Shown here: one piece after another, positions 1-5,417 of the stretch
Layout: each line of letters opens with the position of its first letter
Position numbering within the stretch: the stretch's first letter is position 1
Assembly: GCA_964457405.1 (NCBI GenBank)
Contig: CAYWEP010000070.1
Coordinates: 1-6,227, forward strand
Source: CAYWEP01 sp964457405
GTDB lineage: Bacteria > Patescibacteriota > Microgenomatia > Levybacterales > UBA12049
Direction: 5' to 3'
DNA length: 6,227 nucleotides
Position numbers and translations under genes: made by a program
The notes under the pieces: generated by a model
The model's database searches: none
What the model was told of the DNA's origin: nothing
The model's input: only the letters and a program-made list of their open reading frames with translations

Positions 1-311
1 GATTTTCCCACCCCTGGATCTCCAGCAAGCAGAATAACACTGCCTGGAACAATGCCTCCTCCAAGCACCATATCCATTTCCGAAAATCCCGACAAGATGC
101 GCTCTTTCTCTGAAAACTTAATTTCCTTGAGTGTTTTGGGCGTTACAATGGTTTGAGGAATGCTTCCGGTGCCAAATCCGAGCGTTGATGGCTCTTTGCT
201 CAAACGGATCTGTTTGAAACTGTTCCATGACCCGCATTCTGGGCATTTGCCCAAAAAAGCCGGGCTATCATAGCCGCACTCTTGACAGACATAGGAAATT
301 TTTGCTTTCAT
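1..311 (-). CDS. radA: DNA repair protein RadA, 5' (N-terminal) part
   Basis: This is the N-terminal 103 residues of RadA, the RecA-like ATPase that helps branch migration and processing of recombination intermediates in the cytoplasm; the gene runs off the left edge. The translation begins MKAKISYVCQECG. It shows the family's N-terminal zinc finger, with C9-x2-C12 and C23-x2-C26 in the context GKCPECGSWNSF, then the linker to the ATPase core (SGFSEMDMVLGGGIVPGS) and the start of Walker A, GDPGVGKS, at residues 97-104, which is cut by the window edge. The ATG at 311 puts the first cysteine at residue 9, as usual for RadA. Only a weak SD-like AGAG lies upstream, and the rpsA stop is 42 bp away on the same strand, so readthrough from rpsA is plausible. 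Identification is firm. Confidence 0.96.
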   Translation of the reverse strand, partial: MKAKISYVCQECGYDSPAFLGKCPECGSWNSFKQIRLSKEPSTLGFGTGSIPQTIVTPKTLKEIKFSEKERILSGFSEMDMVLGGGIVPGSVILLAGDPGVGK

Positions 312-353
312 AATTGCTCTACATCGGACGGTAGATGGTGGACTAGTCAAATA

Positions 354-1629
354 TTACCTATATCCGATGGGCTTCTCCAGAAGTACCGGCACTAAGTCTA
401 TGCGGTGGCGTCTTTTGTCGATATCGGAAATAGTAACGGTGATACTTGCGCCTTCCTGGTAACTCATATTCGGCGGCACTTTTTCTTTGCGAATAACGCC
501 ATCTATTCCTCCTTGTCCTGAGCTTGTCGAAGGATCTGTTAGCGAGACATGGATATTGCCATTACTTATCTCACTCACTATTCCTGTTGCTTTTGTATCA
601 ATAGGAAATCGTTTGGCAATTTCATCAAACGGATCAGCGATCAAACGCTTGATAGAACAATCAAATCGCTTGGTCTGCATGTCAAAACCAATAATCATGA
701 CTTCAAGCGATTCGCCTGTTTTATACATCGAGCTAATGTCATCAACTTTCTCCCAGGAAATCTCTGAGATATGTATCAGTCCGTCAATAGTTTTTGTCGG
801 CGTGGTATGTGCGACTTGAAGGAGAACGAAAATGCCAAATGGCGTAATGTTAGTAACAGTTGCTGAAATCTTTTGTCCAACTTTATAATTTTTGACAATA
901 CTGGCGAACTCTTCAGGGCTAACCGTGCTCTTTTGAGAAAAGATGATTTTGTTCTCTTGCTTATTGATTTCAAAGGATGATGCTTTTACTTTTTTACCTG
1001 GCGTCAATTGCTGACCCTGCAAATATGACACGTGTGAGAATGGCAGGAAACCAGTGAGTCCATTTTCCATTGCAACGACATACCCGCCTTTGGTTGACTC
1101 TATGACAGTAACTGGAAACTGCTCTCCTCTTTTCTGCAGAACTTCAAGTTCTTGCCAGGCAATATTCTCAATGTATTTTCGAAGCGAAACTAAGGGACTG
1201 CCCTTATCTGATTCGGGATTTAAAATAGTAACTGACACCTCATCTCCAACGTTTAGTGTCGCAAGCATGCGATTGAGAAGTTTTTTGTCTCGCTCGAGGA
1301 CGAGTGCCTCAGACTTTGCATGAATGTCTAGGAGAATTTCTGAACGCGTAAGTTTTGTTATCGTTCCTTTAATATTATCTCCTCTCTTCAATGAAATCGG
1401 TTGTACCTTTTGTCGCGCCATCAGCTCGGCCATAGAAGATGCNNNNNNNNNNNNNNNNNNNNNNNNNNNNNNNNNNNNNNNNNNNNNNNNNNNNNNNNNN
1501 NNNNNNNNNNNNNNNNNNNNNNNNNNNNNNNNNNNNNNNNNNCCCTGAGTTCTTGTCCTGAGCTTTGTCGAAGGATATCGAATGGGAGGAAGTGAGTTTA
1601 GCTTTTTTTGTAGAATCGTCTGTAGCCAC
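354..1629 (-). CDS. rpsA: 30S ribosomal protein S1 (gene interrupted by assembly gap)
   Basis: S1-domain protein that binds mRNA on the 30S subunit. After the gap the frame reads SSMAELMARQK, then four OB-fold S1 repeats at about 1382-1180, 1118-930, 881-642 and 597-390. Repeat 3 is the most canonical (GIFVLL...IDGLIHISEISW) and repeat 4 is degenerate. The 100 Ns split the Ser/Lys-rich N-terminal linker. I place the start at GTG 1629 (MATDDSTKKAKLTSS), because that frame resembles S1 leaders and an in-frame TGA lies just upstream. This frame joins the S1 frame only if the true missing length is a multiple of three; the N-run length of exactly 100 is probably a placeholder. An alternative TTG start at 1733 is in frame only through the 100 Ns and overlaps the upstream gene, so I reject it. 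An interspersed repeat is translated inside domain 4 (STSSGQGG) and inside the leader (FDKAQDKNSG). Confidence 0.88.
513..535 (+). repeat. Interspersed REP-like repeat, copy 1 (inside rpsA)
   Basis: Core CCTGAGCTTGTCGAAGG, preceded by TTGT and followed by AT. The same element recurs at 1553-1576. It lies in the coding sequence of rpsA repeat 4, is in frame, and encodes roughly the residues STSSGQGG on the minus strand, in what should be a surface loop. From general knowledge, elements with this core are scattered in high copy in many CPR and other environmental genomes; that this copy belongs to such a family is an inference. Confidence 0.75.
1443..1542. other. Assembly gap (100 Ns)
   Basis: A run of exactly 100 Ns lies inside the 5' part of rpsA. 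A round 100 is the usual placeholder for a gap of unknown length, so reading frame and distance across it cannot be trusted. A copy of the interspersed repeat abuts the right edge, which may be why assembly stopped here. Confidence 0.99.
1543..1576 (+). repeat. Interspersed REP-like repeat, copy 2, plus partial third copy at gap edge
   Basis: Positions 1553-1576 repeat the copy at 513-535 in the same orientation, with one extra T (CTTTGTCG instead of CTTGTCG). Just left of it, at 1543-1549, CCCTGAG looks like the beginning of another copy, so a tandem pair may enter the gap. On the minus strand the element is translated as FDKAQDKNSG in the presumed S1 leader. The single-base difference changes the reading frame through the element. 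Confidence 0.65.
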
Positions 1630-1643
1630 TCTTCATTACCATA

Positions 1644-1650
1644 CCTTTCT
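1644..1650 (-). promoter_or_regulatory. Shine-Dalgarno AGAAAGG upstream of rpsA
   Basis: Minus-strand AGAAAGG ends 7 nt before ATG 1636 but 14 nt before the preferred S1 start, GTG 1629. ATG 1636 opens a 12-codon frame (MKSGYRRFYKKS, stop at 1598) that is +1 offset from S1. The ribosome site therefore fits the mini-frame better than S1. Either GTG is used with long spacing, or the A7 run at 1603-1609 hides an indel: with one A fewer, ATG 1636 would enter the S1 frame. Confidence 0.45.
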
Positions 1651-1666
1651 GAAAAAAGATAAGCAA

Positions 1667-1695
1667 AGTATACCACCAAGCGTAAGAGAGTGCAA
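1667..1695 (-). promoter_or_regulatory. Promoter for rpsA (extended -10)
   Basis: On the minus strand, TTGCAC (1690-1695), a 17-bp spacer, then TATACT (1667-1672), preceded by TGG, which makes an extended -10. The -35 is poor (3 of 6) but the -10 matches 5 of 6. The predicted start is near 1660, giving a leader of about 30 nt before GTG 1629. It lies in the 90-bp gap after the Clp-N gene, so rpsA need not depend on readthrough. Confidence 0.5.
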
Positions 1696-1719
1696 GAACG
1701 TTGTACTTTGGTTCTTGTT

Positions 1720-2151
1720 TTATTTTTCTGCAATGATAGGCTGAGGTTGTAAGATTACGCGAGAGAGCCATGGAAGCGCTTGAAATGCGCCTTTCCATAT
1801 GTAAAGCGTCGTATACTGCGAAGCGCCGTCTTCCTTACCGAGTGTTTCAGCGTTTTTAAGGATTTGCTTTGTCCATGCAGCAAGGCCGACTTCCTTCTGG
1901 GTTTTATCAGCTATTCTCAATAGCTCATTAAACTCTCCCACCCTCTTCACAATCGCTTCCCTATCATACCCTTCTTCTCGTATATAGGACAAAACGTCCT
2001 GGTTGTCAAGGCAACTTGCCAGCAGATCCAAAGGTGTAATGGTAGCGTGCTCATAGCGGAGTGCGTTTTCCGCTGCTTGTCCTAATGTCTGGTGTGCGGT
2101 GTTGGTAAAATTCCTCAGACAATCGGCTCCTATGATTCGTGGCCGCTCCAT
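1720..2151 (-). CDS. Stand-alone Clp N-terminal (R) domain protein
   Basis: A 143-residue protein consisting of little more than a Clp N-domain, the adaptor- and substrate-docking module found at the N-terminus of ClpA, ClpB and ClpC. Two helical repeats are visible: residues 15-71 (FTNTAHQTLGQAAENAL, then HATITPLDLLASCL and GYDREAIVKRV) and about 92-136 (TKQILKNAETLGKE to LPWLSRVIL). No AAA+ module, Walker motif or signal peptide follows; the frame ends at TAA in ordinary intergenic DNA, so it is not an obvious truncation. Free Clp N-domains are known elsewhere, for example mycobacterial ClpC2, and may compete for or buffer substrates and adaptors of ClpC; that role here is inference. ATG 2151 is preferred over GTG 2172, because the -10 box of a strong promoter lies between the two. 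Confidence 0.8.
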   Translation of the reverse strand: MERPRIIGADCLRNFTNTAHQTLGQAAENALRYEHATITPLDLLASCLDNQDVLSYIREEGYDREAIVKRVGEFNELLRIADKTQKEVGLAAWTKQILKNAETLGKEDGASQYTTLYIWKGAFQALPWLSRVILQPQPIIAEK

Positions 2152-2158
2152 ATAAGGA

Positions 2159-2188
2159 ATTATAGAAAGCACACCTCATACGTGTCAA
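2159..2188 (-). promoter_or_regulatory. Consensus sigma-70-type promoter of the Clp-N gene (leaderless)
   Basis: Minus-strand TTGACA (2183-2188), 18-bp spacer, TATAAT (2159-2164): both hexamers are perfect. Seven bases (2152-2158) separate the -10 from the A of ATG 2151, so the predicted transcription start coincides with the start codon. There is no room for a Shine-Dalgarno, which points to a leaderless mRNA. The upstream GTG at 2172 would lie in the spacer and would not be transcribed from this promoter. Confidence 0.75.
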
Positions 2189-2216
2189 ATGTATGTACCC
2201 AATGCTGAATTTGTAC

Positions 2217-2245
2217 TTGCAAAGTCTCTTCTTTCAAGATAATAT
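2217..2245 (+). promoter_or_regulatory. Promoter of the transposase-SH3 gene (probably leaderless)
   Basis: TTGCAA (2217-2222), 17-bp spacer, TAATAT (2240-2245); the -35 is 4 of 6 and the -10 moderate. Six bases separate the -10 from ATG 2252, so transcription should begin at or next to the start codon. The bases before the ATG (AAGATAATATAAATGT) hold no Shine-Dalgarno. It is divergent from the Clp-N promoter, with the two -35 boxes 28 bp apart. Confidence 0.5.
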
Positions 2246-2251
2246 AAATGT

Positions 2252-3385
2252 ATGCCTGCCCAAAATCTCCACAGGGAAAATAAGGAAGGAATTTATTCTC
2301 ACATTTATAATAAGGGGGTTGAAAAGAGAATCATTTTCAATGACGAAGAAGATTACGAAATTTTTCTTGGCTTTCTGAAGGATTATTTGACTGCTCCCAA
2401 AGATCCCGAAAGTATCAAAAAGGCCTTTACAGTGCATGGTCGCATTTTCCGAGGCACGCCCCATCAACCCAAGAATTACTTCAACAAAGTTGAACTCCTC
2501 GCCTACAACCTCCAACCAGATCACTTCCACCTATTATTGCATCAGAAAACCCAAAACTCCTTGCAAGGTTTTATAAGATCGCTTTGCACCCGATATTCAA
2601 TGTATTTCAATAAAAAATATAAGCACACCGGGGCTCTTTTCGAAGGCCCTTATAAATCAGTTCAAATTAAGGACGAAGCTCTTCCGCTATTGACGCGTTA
2701 CTTGCATAAAACCGGCGATTATTCCACTTATCCGGAATATTTGAGACTAAGAGACACGCCTTGGGTGAATACAAGAATTGTTCTATCTATCAAAAATAAA
2801 GAAGGTAATTATAAAGATTTTGTCGAAAAATATGAACTCGACCAAAATGAAAAAGTACTACTTGAAGAAATCGCCATTGAAAATGTCAATCAGCACCTTG
2901 AAGGTAGATACCTTGCAAGCGATGAGGCTGTAAACAGCTTAGAGACAGATGTAAAACAGCGTACAAGGTTACCTGAATTCGTAGCTGTATCTTCTGTGAT
3001 ATTTGTACTACTTGTTACTCTGGGCATAAGAAATATTGTCATTTCTAATAGCAATAACCCGGTGCCATCTGCTGAAATTCTTGGGAAAACTGATAGATTA
3101 AAACCAGAAACTATACCAGAAGCTACATCTGAGGCAATACCCAAAACCCCACCCAAAGCAATGCTTGAGGAGCAGCTGAAAGACACGGTGAAAGTTAGGA
3201 TTGATGACAATTCTTCATATGTTAATATTCGCCAAAAACCAATAGCAAGTTCTGAAAAGATTGGTCAAGCAAACGATGGCGATACGTTTGAATTTGTATC
3301 TTTGGACTCTGAATGGTATCAGGTTAAATTGGCGAGCGGCTCAGCAGGTTTTATATCGGCAAAATATATAGTAAAGGAGGAATAA
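2252..3385 (+). CDS. REP-associated tyrosine transposase domain fused to a TM helix and SH3b domain
   Basis: A 377-residue fusion. Residues 12-165 form a Y1/TnpA_REP (IS200-like) transposase domain: a beta start (IYSHIYNKGVEKRIIFNDEEDY), the HUH metal motif PDHFHLLL (H91, H93), and Y150 in LTRYLHKTG, at the place of the RAYT nucleophile tyrosine. Family enzymes nick and join single-stranded DNA at hairpin repeats. A charged helical region follows, then a single TM helix at about 242-260 (FVAVSSVIFVLLVTLGI), a Pro/Glu/Thr-rich linker (267-310) and a C-terminal bacterial SH3 domain at about 313-375 (YVNIRQKP, EWYQVKL, AGFISAKYIV). The predicted topology has the nuclease domain in the cytoplasm and SH3b outside, where such domains bind wall peptides. 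The stop is 3 bp from the next gene, so the two are probably co-transcribed. ATG 2252 is set by the promoter; no SD precedes it. The domain calls are firm; the function is unknown. Confidence 0.88.
   Translation: MPAQNLHRENKEGIYSHIYNKGVEKRIIFNDEEDYEIFLGFLKDYLTAPKDPESIKKAFTVHGRIFRGTPHQPKNYFNKVELLAYNLQPDHFHLLLHQKTQNSLQGFIRSLCTRYSMYFNKKYKHTGALFEGPYKSVQIKDEALPLLTRYLHKTGDYSTYPEYLRLRDTPWVNTRIVLSIKNKEGNYKDFVEKYELDQNEKVLLEEIAIENVNQHLEGRYLASDEAVNSLETDVKQRTRLPEFVAVSSVIFVLLVTLGIRNIVISNSNNPVPSAEILGKTDRLKPETIPEATSEAIPKTPPKAMLEEQLKDTVKVRIDDNSSYVNIRQKPIASSEKIGQANDGDTFEFVSLDSEWYQVKLASGSAGFISAKYIVKEE
3374..3380 (+). promoter_or_regulatory. Strong Shine-Dalgarno for the second gene of the pair
   Basis: AAGGAGG ends 8 nt before ATG 3389 and lies within the last codons of the preceding gene, whose TAA is at 3383-3385. 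A full-strength SD at an internal cistron, next to a promoter-proximal gene without any SD, fits a leaderless-first, SD-second two-gene operon. Confidence 0.8.
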
Positions 3386-3388
3386 CTA

Positions 3389-4036
3389 ATGCATAAGATT
3401 TTACTAGTCTATCCCAGTTTTATACTTGCCTGTCTCGTGGTAATTTGGGTTTTCATCACATCTACAACATATGTACAGCTGTCTGTGGCCGTTTTACTTT
3501 ACCCTCTCTTGACCTTTTTTGTATATAAGGTTTTTAAAGGAGACTCTTGGCGCATTCGAAGGAATCATCCAAAAGAACACGCAGCTGTAATCAAACCACG
3601 GGTTATAACGGAGAAAAAAATTGCGGAAGCCAAGGGAAAAAATTTTGTTGTTGCTGATATCGATAAACGCGCATTTTTAAAGATTGTCGGAGCCTCCGGG
3701 GTTTTTTTCTTCCTCCTGTCGATTTTTGGTCGAAGAGCTGAATCTTTGCTTTTGGGGCAAGGACTTCTCCAAACCCAAATTCCAAGCGGAAATCGCCCGG
3801 TTAGTGAACCGAGTACCACCAATGCTACGCCAACAGATGGGTACAATATATCTGAAGTTGATGATGATGTAGTGAGCTATTACGGATTTATCAACAAACA
3901 AGGAGGCTGGTTTATCATGAAAGGAGACACAAATACAGGAACCTTTCGGTATGCAAAAGGTGGATCAGACTTTCCCAATAACTGGAAAAACCGAAAAAAT
4001 CTCAAATATGATTACTTGGACAAAGTGTTCCTTTAA
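3389..4036 (+). CDS. Membrane protein with internal twin-arginine-like signal, CPR-type tail domain
   Basis: A 215-residue protein of unknown function. Residues 3-25 and 29-48 are two hydrophobic helices, followed by a basic loop (WRIRRNHPKEH) and a cytoplasmic stretch. At 91-114, IDKRAFLKIVGASGVFFFLL resembles a twin-arginine signal with KR in place of RR, but it sits about 90 residues in instead of at the N-terminus. The C-terminal 65 residues (148-215: PTDGYNISEVDDD, YYGFINKQGGWFIMK, WKNRKNLKYDYLDKVF) form a compact aromatic-rich domain, predicted outside the cell. I recall similar tails after twin-arginine-like signals in many Patescibacteria proteins, but I know no assigned role. It follows the transposase-SH3 gene by 3 bp and is probably translationally coupled to it. 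Its stop overlaps the stop of the opposing cache gene. Confidence 0.8.
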   Translation: MHKILLVYPSFILACLVVIWVFITSTTYVQLSVAVLLYPLLTFFVYKVFKGDSWRIRRNHPKEHAAVIKPRVITEKKIAEAKGKNFVVADIDKRAFLKIVGASGVFFFLLSIFGRRAESLLLGQGLLQTQIPSGNRPVSEPSTTNATPTDGYNISEVDDDVVSYYGFINKQGGWFIMKGDTNTGTFRYAKGGSDFPNNWKNRKNLKYDYLDKVFL

Positions 4037-5001
4037 ACGTTATTTTTTCTAATAGCCAGTGCTCCGAAAATTAACACAGTAAAAGCTATTACCAGTAGTA
4101 TTGCTGCCTGATGGATATAAAAAGGCCTGGAGAGATTTATCACTTCCTGAGTCGGCGAGGAGATAATTAAGAACCAATTTTGCGTTCCTATTCGTATTGG
4201 ACTATAGGTAACGAGGTGTTTCTCAGTCTGGAATTGGCCTTCTTTTGTTGTCAATAACACATTTTTAATGCTGCCACTTATAGCTTGATCGCCTAAAAAA
4301 AGCTCAGAAATATTCGAGCCAATCGCATCGGGGAAAGCATTGCTATAAAGCAGCTCCCCCATTCCATCAACGACATAAATTTCTGTCAGATCTGAAACTT
4401 TCATCAATCCAAAAAAGCGGTCTACCAAAGGCTGTAATTTGACTGAGGCAGCAACAACACCGGTAAATACATTGCCTTGATAGACTGGAGAAGCTACAAC
4501 AATGATCGTTTGTCCTTTAGACGCTCCGAGTCGACTGACTACAGGCTTACTGAAGAAATATTTGCCTTTCCCTCCCTGTGTCTTCGCCCATTCAAAATAG
4601 TCCCGGTCTGCCAAAGATGAACCGGTATCTCTCGTGCCCAAAATATTGGAGTTTAACTGAACTACTCCATTTCTATCTGTTAATACAACTCCTCCAATAA
4701 TACCATTGGTTCGTTTTTGCTCTACAAACGTATCTAAGTCCGAAGCGGCATCAGCATTATGGCGCCCTACACTCCTAAGCTGTGCTAACACCGCAACCGA
4801 ATTACCAAATGATTGTAAGTATGTTATGATGTTACTCGCTTCTGCTCTTGCAATTACCTGTTGCTTACTCACCACTTGCTGAGCAACAGTCGATTCAACA
4901 CTACGGCCCAAAACGAAATAAAAAACTGCACCAAGTATAACTGTTGAAAATAGACCAAACCAGAATATCCAATCCGAAAATATTTTCCACAACCTACCCA
5001 T
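4033..5001 (-). CDS. dCache-domain membrane sensor protein without output domain
   Basis: A 322-residue protein with an N-terminal TM helix (about 11-31), an extracytoplasmic region (32-292) and a second TM helix (about 296-316), ending in a short basic tail (RKNNV). The periplasmic part has the shape of a double Cache (dCache_1) sensor: a long helix (34-75), a membrane-distal module with TDRNGVVQLNSN, SLADRDYFEWAK and PVVSRLGASKG, and a membrane-proximal module with YVVDGMGELLYSN and YSPIRIGTQNWFLIIS. Such domains bind small ligands for chemoreceptors and histidine kinases. Here no HAMP, kinase, GGDEF or MCP module follows TM2, so it either signals through a partner or binds a ligand for another purpose. 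The aromatic/Arg signature of amino-acid-binding dCache domains is not evident. It is convergent with, and overlaps by 4 bp, the preceding gene. It is probably read from a leaderless mRNA. Confidence 0.85.
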   Translation of the reverse strand: MGRLWKIFSDWIFWFGLFSTVILGAVFYFVLGRSVESTVAQQVVSKQQVIARAEASNIITYLQSFGNSVAVLAQLRSVGRHNADAASDLDTFVEQKRTNGIIGGVVLTDRNGVVQLNSNILGTRDTGSSLADRDYFEWAKTQGGKGKYFFSKPVVSRLGASKGQTIIVVASPVYQGNVFTGVVAASVKLQPLVDRFFGLMKVSDLTEIYVVDGMGELLYSNAFPDAIGSNISELFLGDQAISGSIKNVLLTTKEGQFQTEKHLVTYSPIRIGTQNWFLIISSPTQEVINLSRPFYIHQAAILLVIAFTVLIFGALAIRKNNV

Positions 5002-5007
5002 ATCAAT

Positions 5008-5036
5008 ATCTAATCAACTGGACATCGATCAGTCAA
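5008..5036 (-). promoter_or_regulatory. Candidate promoter of the cache gene (leaderless geometry)
   Basis: Minus-strand TTGACT (5031-5036), 17-bp spacer, TTAGAT (5008-5013). The -35 matches 5 of 6 but the -10 only 3 of 6. Six bases then ATG 5001; no Shine-Dalgarno is present in TTAGATATTGATATG. The spacing is the same as at the transposase-SH3 gene, which supports the weak -10. Confidence 0.4.
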
Positions 5037-5058
5037 CTACTATTATTGCTATGGGTAA

Positions 5059-5286
5059 AACAACAAAGACATCCTAAGCCACGCTCTCCGTCGTAATCCC
5101 GTATGTCTTCCTAAAGATGTTTACGCCTGGTGTGCATGGGCTGAAAGTAAATATAAAATGGATCTTTCAATATAGCCCCGATCTATCTCCTACTTGCAAG
5201 GTCATTCTTTAAAAGTTTCTCCTTTAAAGCTATACCTAACTGAATTAAAATCTATTACAGTGAAATTTATGAGGTTTCTCCTTTAA
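5059..5286 (+). pseudogene. Unrecognised broken reading frame (single internal TAG)
   Basis: Between the cache gene and the glycosyltransferase region, one plus-strand frame stays open from 5059 to 5286 apart from a TAG at 5173-5175. The first half reads protein-like: ILSHALRRNPVCLP, then DVYAWCAWAESKYKMDLSI. The second half continues SISYLQGHSLKVSPLKLYL. No good start codon exists and I do not recognise a family. It could be the 3' remnant of a decayed gene, or chance. No transfer RNA or intact gene is visible here. Confidence 0.25.
5215..5232 (+). repeat. 18-bp direct repeat, copy 1
   Basis: GTTTCTCCTTTAAAGCTA, identical to 5274-5291 and 59 bp upstream of it. It contains the 8-bp palindrome CTTTAAAG; a related CTTTAAAAG lies just upstream at 5207-5215. 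On the minus strand it reads as AAAGGAG, an SD-like string, but no convincing gene follows. Confidence 0.7.
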
Positions 5287-5291
5287 AGCTA
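5274..5291 (+). repeat. 18-bp direct repeat, copy 2
   Basis: An exact second copy of GTTTCTCCTTTAAAGCTA, with period 59 bp (41 bp between copies). With two copies only and a short unit, it is not supportable as a CRISPR array. It could be a paired protein-binding site, ends of a small non-autonomous element, or a local duplication. Confidence 0.7.
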
Positions 5292-5356
5292 GTCTCTATG
5301 TTGATCCATTAAGTAATCTTTTGTTATTAAAACTCATGGTTTGACATGCAAGATAA

Positions 5357-5416
5357 GTAGATGATATTCTTGCTAAGCCAGAGGGTAAGATAGAAGTTAT
5401 TGTTATTTTATATCCT
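5357..5416 (+). pseudogene. GT2 glycosyltransferase 5' fragment A (residues ~22-40 equivalent)
   Basis: The frame from 5357 reads VDDILAKPEGKIEVIVIL, then departs into YPLDVFRRKM and stops at 5441-5443. It aligns with residues 22-41 of the intact downstream GT2 (IDSLLKHSELGDQLEVIVVL), matching the first helix and second strand of a GT-A fold. An in-frame TAA lies immediately before it (5354-5356), and the bases upstream (ATGCAAGATAA) resemble a decayed LQKT stretch. It is too short and broken to work. The similarity is judged by eye. Confidence 0.5.
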
Positions 5417-5417
5417 C

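Noticed and set aside
345..350. TTGACT as the -35 of a radA promoter
   Set aside because: No acceptable -10 lies at 16-18 bp; the sequence there is GC-rich (CCGATG).
322..369. Inverted repeat CATCGGA / TCCGATG around the rpsA-radA junction as a terminator
   Set aside because: The arms are 7 bp with a 34-nt loop and no T-tract, so it is not a credible intrinsic terminator.
487..1323. Open frames on the plus strand opposite rpsA
   Set aside because: They are antisense shadows of the S1 coding sequence with no start signals and no recognisable domains.
1630..1733. Extension of rpsA to a TTG start at 1733
   Set aside because: This frame links to S1 only through the arbitrary 100 Ns, overlaps the end of the Clp-N gene, includes the promoter and SD, and encodes unlike-S1 sequence.
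2252..3385. Complete insertion sequence with terminal repeats
   Set aside because: No inverted or direct repeats flank the transposase-SH3 gene; its own promoter and operon partner suggest a resident gene.
5173..5175. TAG read as sense (recoded stop) in the 5059-5286 frame
   Set aside because: No other gene here shows internal TAG, and the CPR recoding I know of is UGA to glycine, not UAG.
5215..5291. CRISPR array
   Set aside because: Only two 18-bp repeats with one 41-bp interval; the unit is too short, there is no third copy, and no cas genes are in view.
5341..5370. Promoter TTGACA-18-TATTCT
   Set aside because: The -35 is perfect but the -10 weak, it overlaps the GT2-like fragment A, and no start codon is suitably placed downstream; it could be chance in AT-rich DNA.
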